DNA of 64,000 nucleotides from contig NC_083638.1 of the NCBI RefSeq assembly GCF_963576545.1, positions 7,268,522 through 7,332,521 of the forward strand. Direction: 5' to 3'. The position numbers and the translations under genes are program-made. Positions 61,740 through 64,000 of the stretch are shown piece by piece. The notes under the pieces are model-generated. The model was given only the letters and a program-made list of their open reading frames with translations, did no database searches and was not told where the DNA came from. Position 1 is the first letter of the stretch. Every line of letters begins with the position of its first letter. Origin of the DNA: Limanda limanda. Taxonomy: Eukaryota; Chordata; Actinopteri; Pleuronectiformes; Pleuronectidae.

Positions 61740-61765
61740 AACATAACTGAGTAAATGTAAATAGA

Positions 61766-61885
61766 TTTGGTAAATGGATTTGTATTTATATAGCGCTTTT
61801 CTAGTCTGATAATGACCACTCAAAGTGCTTTACAGTACAGTACCACATTCACCCATTCACACACACATTCATTCACTGCATCTAC
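61766..61885 (+). repeat. Common teleost dispersed repeat
   Basis: The phrases 'taaatggatttgtatttata', 'tatagcgcttttctagtctg', 'accactcaaagtgctttaca' and 'cacattcacccattcacaca' are a repeat I recognise from many fish genomes. It is non-coding. A partial copy of the other dispersed family (61890-61985, minus: 'cttcgccaaggagctcatg') follows directly. Confidence 0.65.
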
Positions 61886-61990
61886 TTGCAGCACTGCATG
61901 CGAATCGGTTTAGTCGTTTTTAAGTGATCCCACTGACAAACAAACACAACATGAGCTCCTTGGCGAAGCTAACTACTATGCAGTACGAGA
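61886..61990 (-). repeat. Short copy of the dispersed fish repeat
   Basis: Minus-strand reading begins 'agcttcgccaaggagctcat' and continues with 'gtttgtttgtcagtgggatc', matching the start of the family at 44796-45170. It is truncated. Confidence 0.5.
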
Positions 61991-63809
61991 AGCCATGATT
62001 TCCCTGTGTAATTAAAAAGCTTAATCCAAGCAGCTATTTAAATTTCCCTCAAGTTGTTAATGTAAAAAAAGAAATTGGCTTTATTAAGCTAATCTCTCAG
62101 GGACATGGCTGCCTGAAGTAAAACCTAAATAAAGATGATAACGCCGGTCTGGGGTTCGACAGATACAGACGAGGTCAGACATTTCCTGGGTCGACTTAAT
62201 TTGGGGGAATATGTTGGTTTATCTATCGACACCCCCCCCCCCCGATGCCTGAAAGCTCTCTGCAACACGAATTAATGTCTCACTATCTCTTCAGGATTTC
62301 AAGACACTAACAGCACTTTTCATTTGCTTCATTTTCATTTAGGAGAACTTATCGAATGGGCCAATTATACACTTTGGCGTCATGAATTCATAATAAAACT
62401 GCAGCTCGGGTTATCATTGCAGCTCGGCCCTGTACTTCTTGGACAATTAGCACCCTTGAAATTATTGCTACCTTCAGGCAATAATTTCATCACAGGATGA
62501 AAGTGATCTTTAGCAGTCACAGACTTTTCCAACAAGAGTCTTTAAAAACAAACCCGAGAAGCTTTTCTCCGTTTGCGTTTTCACTCTTTTTTGTCCCTGT
62601 TCTAAACCTTGGAATTCTCGGAGCGCACGGCTCGTCCCGTCTGTCCCTTCGAGACGAGAGACACGGGACAAAACAAAATGACTGAACCGCAAAGAGTTGC
62701 AGTGCAGTAATGAGAGGGGGGGATGTCAGGAGAGAGGGAGGCTGGTCCTGATGTGCTGTCACAGAGGATATTCTCAAGGCCTGATCAGCCTTCCTCTCTG
62801 CAGGCTAGACGCTCATGCAGACACACAAAGGCTCACACACACACACACACACACAGACACACACAAGCCAAATAACATCCACGAGGCACACTGGGCTGTG
62901 TGCAAAACAAGGGCACGCACACCATCTCTGAGCAAGTTGCAACTTGACTTGAGCTGTGAGGATCCCGAGGGCCTGGCGTGTCACCGCCGTCCATCATTCA
63001 TTTCTCGCTGCCGCTGACAAGGTCGCCGTCTTTCAAAGCGTCTTCGCGGCTCCAGCTGAACACACTAACTTGAAAGGCGCTGTCTCGTCCAATTAACCCT
63101 TCGCAACAGCAGTGGATTGACAACCAGAGATGCTAAACATCGTCAAGCTGCCATTTCATACAACAGTTGTGTCAAAATATCACCGCAGGTGCTGAAGCGC
63201 CATCTCTAGAAGAGTACTTTGGGGTTTCGTGCGTTTGGATGATGAGGGATTTTTTTCAGTTTGCTCTTCTGTAAATTTGAGACAGAGTGCAGAGTTGGGA
63301 TAAGTCCACCAGCCCACGTTGGAAACACCAGAGCAGACACACTAGGAGAGGTGTTGGTACAATTATCCACCGGACTCACTAGTTTCTTGTCGTGATGAAA
63401 AACATAGAACCAACCAACTGCAAAACTTGAACTCAAATGGTCCAACAATCCCTTCATGAATATTTGTTTTCATCAAGATATTGTCACACTCAGGATGAAC
63501 AATAATCAAATTATGACATGTGGCATATTAGTGAAATTTTGTGAACATGTATACGTTTAAATCTCATAACAACACTAGAATTCTCTGGTTTAGGATGCAT
63601 GTGCTGGGTGTAAACAGGATGGAAAACCAAAAAGAGATAGAAAGAAAGCACTTCTAAACACTGCCAGAAGGTAGCATTGAACATGAAACTGTTTCGGGTT
63701 TGGGTTGAGCTATGATCTGGAACACATAAACGGGAATATAAATAGAATATTACATTAGCAATCATCATGATTGTTATAATATACAATATAATAATGAATA
63801 TTAATAAGG
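61991..63809. other. Non-coding stretch with conserved-element-like patch
   Basis: No supported gene. There is a C run near 62231-62242 and a CA tract at about 62833-62854. About 62310-62510 ('atgggccaattatacacttt', 'gaaattattgctaccttcagg') has the look of a conserved non-coding element. The overlapping opposite-strand frames at 62497-62777 are unrecognised. Confidence 0.3.
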
Positions 63810-63950
63810 TCAAAAGTCCTGAATATCTCTGTCCTGCCCTTCTACCAAGTTTCAAGGTAATTCAAACTATTTTCAGCAAAAATCCTTCAAAGCAACAGAC
63901 TAACAAACTAAAGGAAAACACAACCTTCCTTGGTGAAGCTAGTAAATGCA
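63810..63950 (-). repeat. Degraded copy of the dispersed fish repeat
   Basis: Minus-strand reading begins 'agcttcaccaaggaaggttg' and ends with 'ttgaaacttggtagaaggg', again matching the family start. The last 50 bases of the window show nothing further. Confidence 0.5.
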
Positions 63951-64000
63951 GAAGTGCGAGTTTGAAATAAATCCAATAACTAAACCATAATTTAATCCTG

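Overview
The window looks like teleost fish nuclear DNA. It carries an interferon-type TRIM gene pair of the expanded fish kind, hAT, L2-like and Tx1-like transposon remnants, tRNA-derived SINE pieces, long (CA)n and (GA)n microsatellites, and mostly AT-rich intergenic DNA with no bacterial-style gene packing. The species cannot be named from the sequence.

Region 1 (about 878-12583) is a tandem segmental duplication. Unit A (about 878-6985) and unit B (about 6991-12583) share, in the same order, a TATA-containing upstream block, a (CA)n/(GA)n microsatellite, an uninterrupted TRIM coding sequence (2665-4344 and 8641-10311), a polyadenylation signal, an L2/CR1-type LINE fragment, a Charlie-like hAT end, a tRNA-derived SINE-like piece and about 950 bp of shared 3' flank. 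Those shared repeats are older than the duplication. After it, each copy gained a different transposon between promoter block and start codon. Copy A has a rearranged Tx1-like LINE on the minus strand (about 1191-2533). Copy B has a complete non-autonomous hAT element (7519-8557) with a perfect 8-bp target site duplication. The two proteins are nearly identical in the coiled coil but differ strongly in the PRY/SPRY ligand-recognition loops, as expected for antiviral fish TRIMs diversifying after duplication.

Region 2 (about 12584-64000) has no gene I can support. It holds microsatellites, a MITE with perfect 14-bp terminal inverted repeats (26135-26549), an L2-type LINE tail (47205-47450), SINE-like and other dispersed fish repeats (concentrated after 44 kb), a perfect 27-bp inverted repeat at 55134-55200, two weak exon-like segments (34055-34185 plus strand; 49937-50067 minus strand), and several patches that look like conserved non-coding elements. 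It could be a gene desert or a very large intron.

The main biology is a recent, transposon-disturbed TRIM tandem pair. I saw no clearly new gene system. Items worth checking are the divergent SPRY loops, the parallel leader insertions, the perfect hairpin, and the possible exons and conserved elements.
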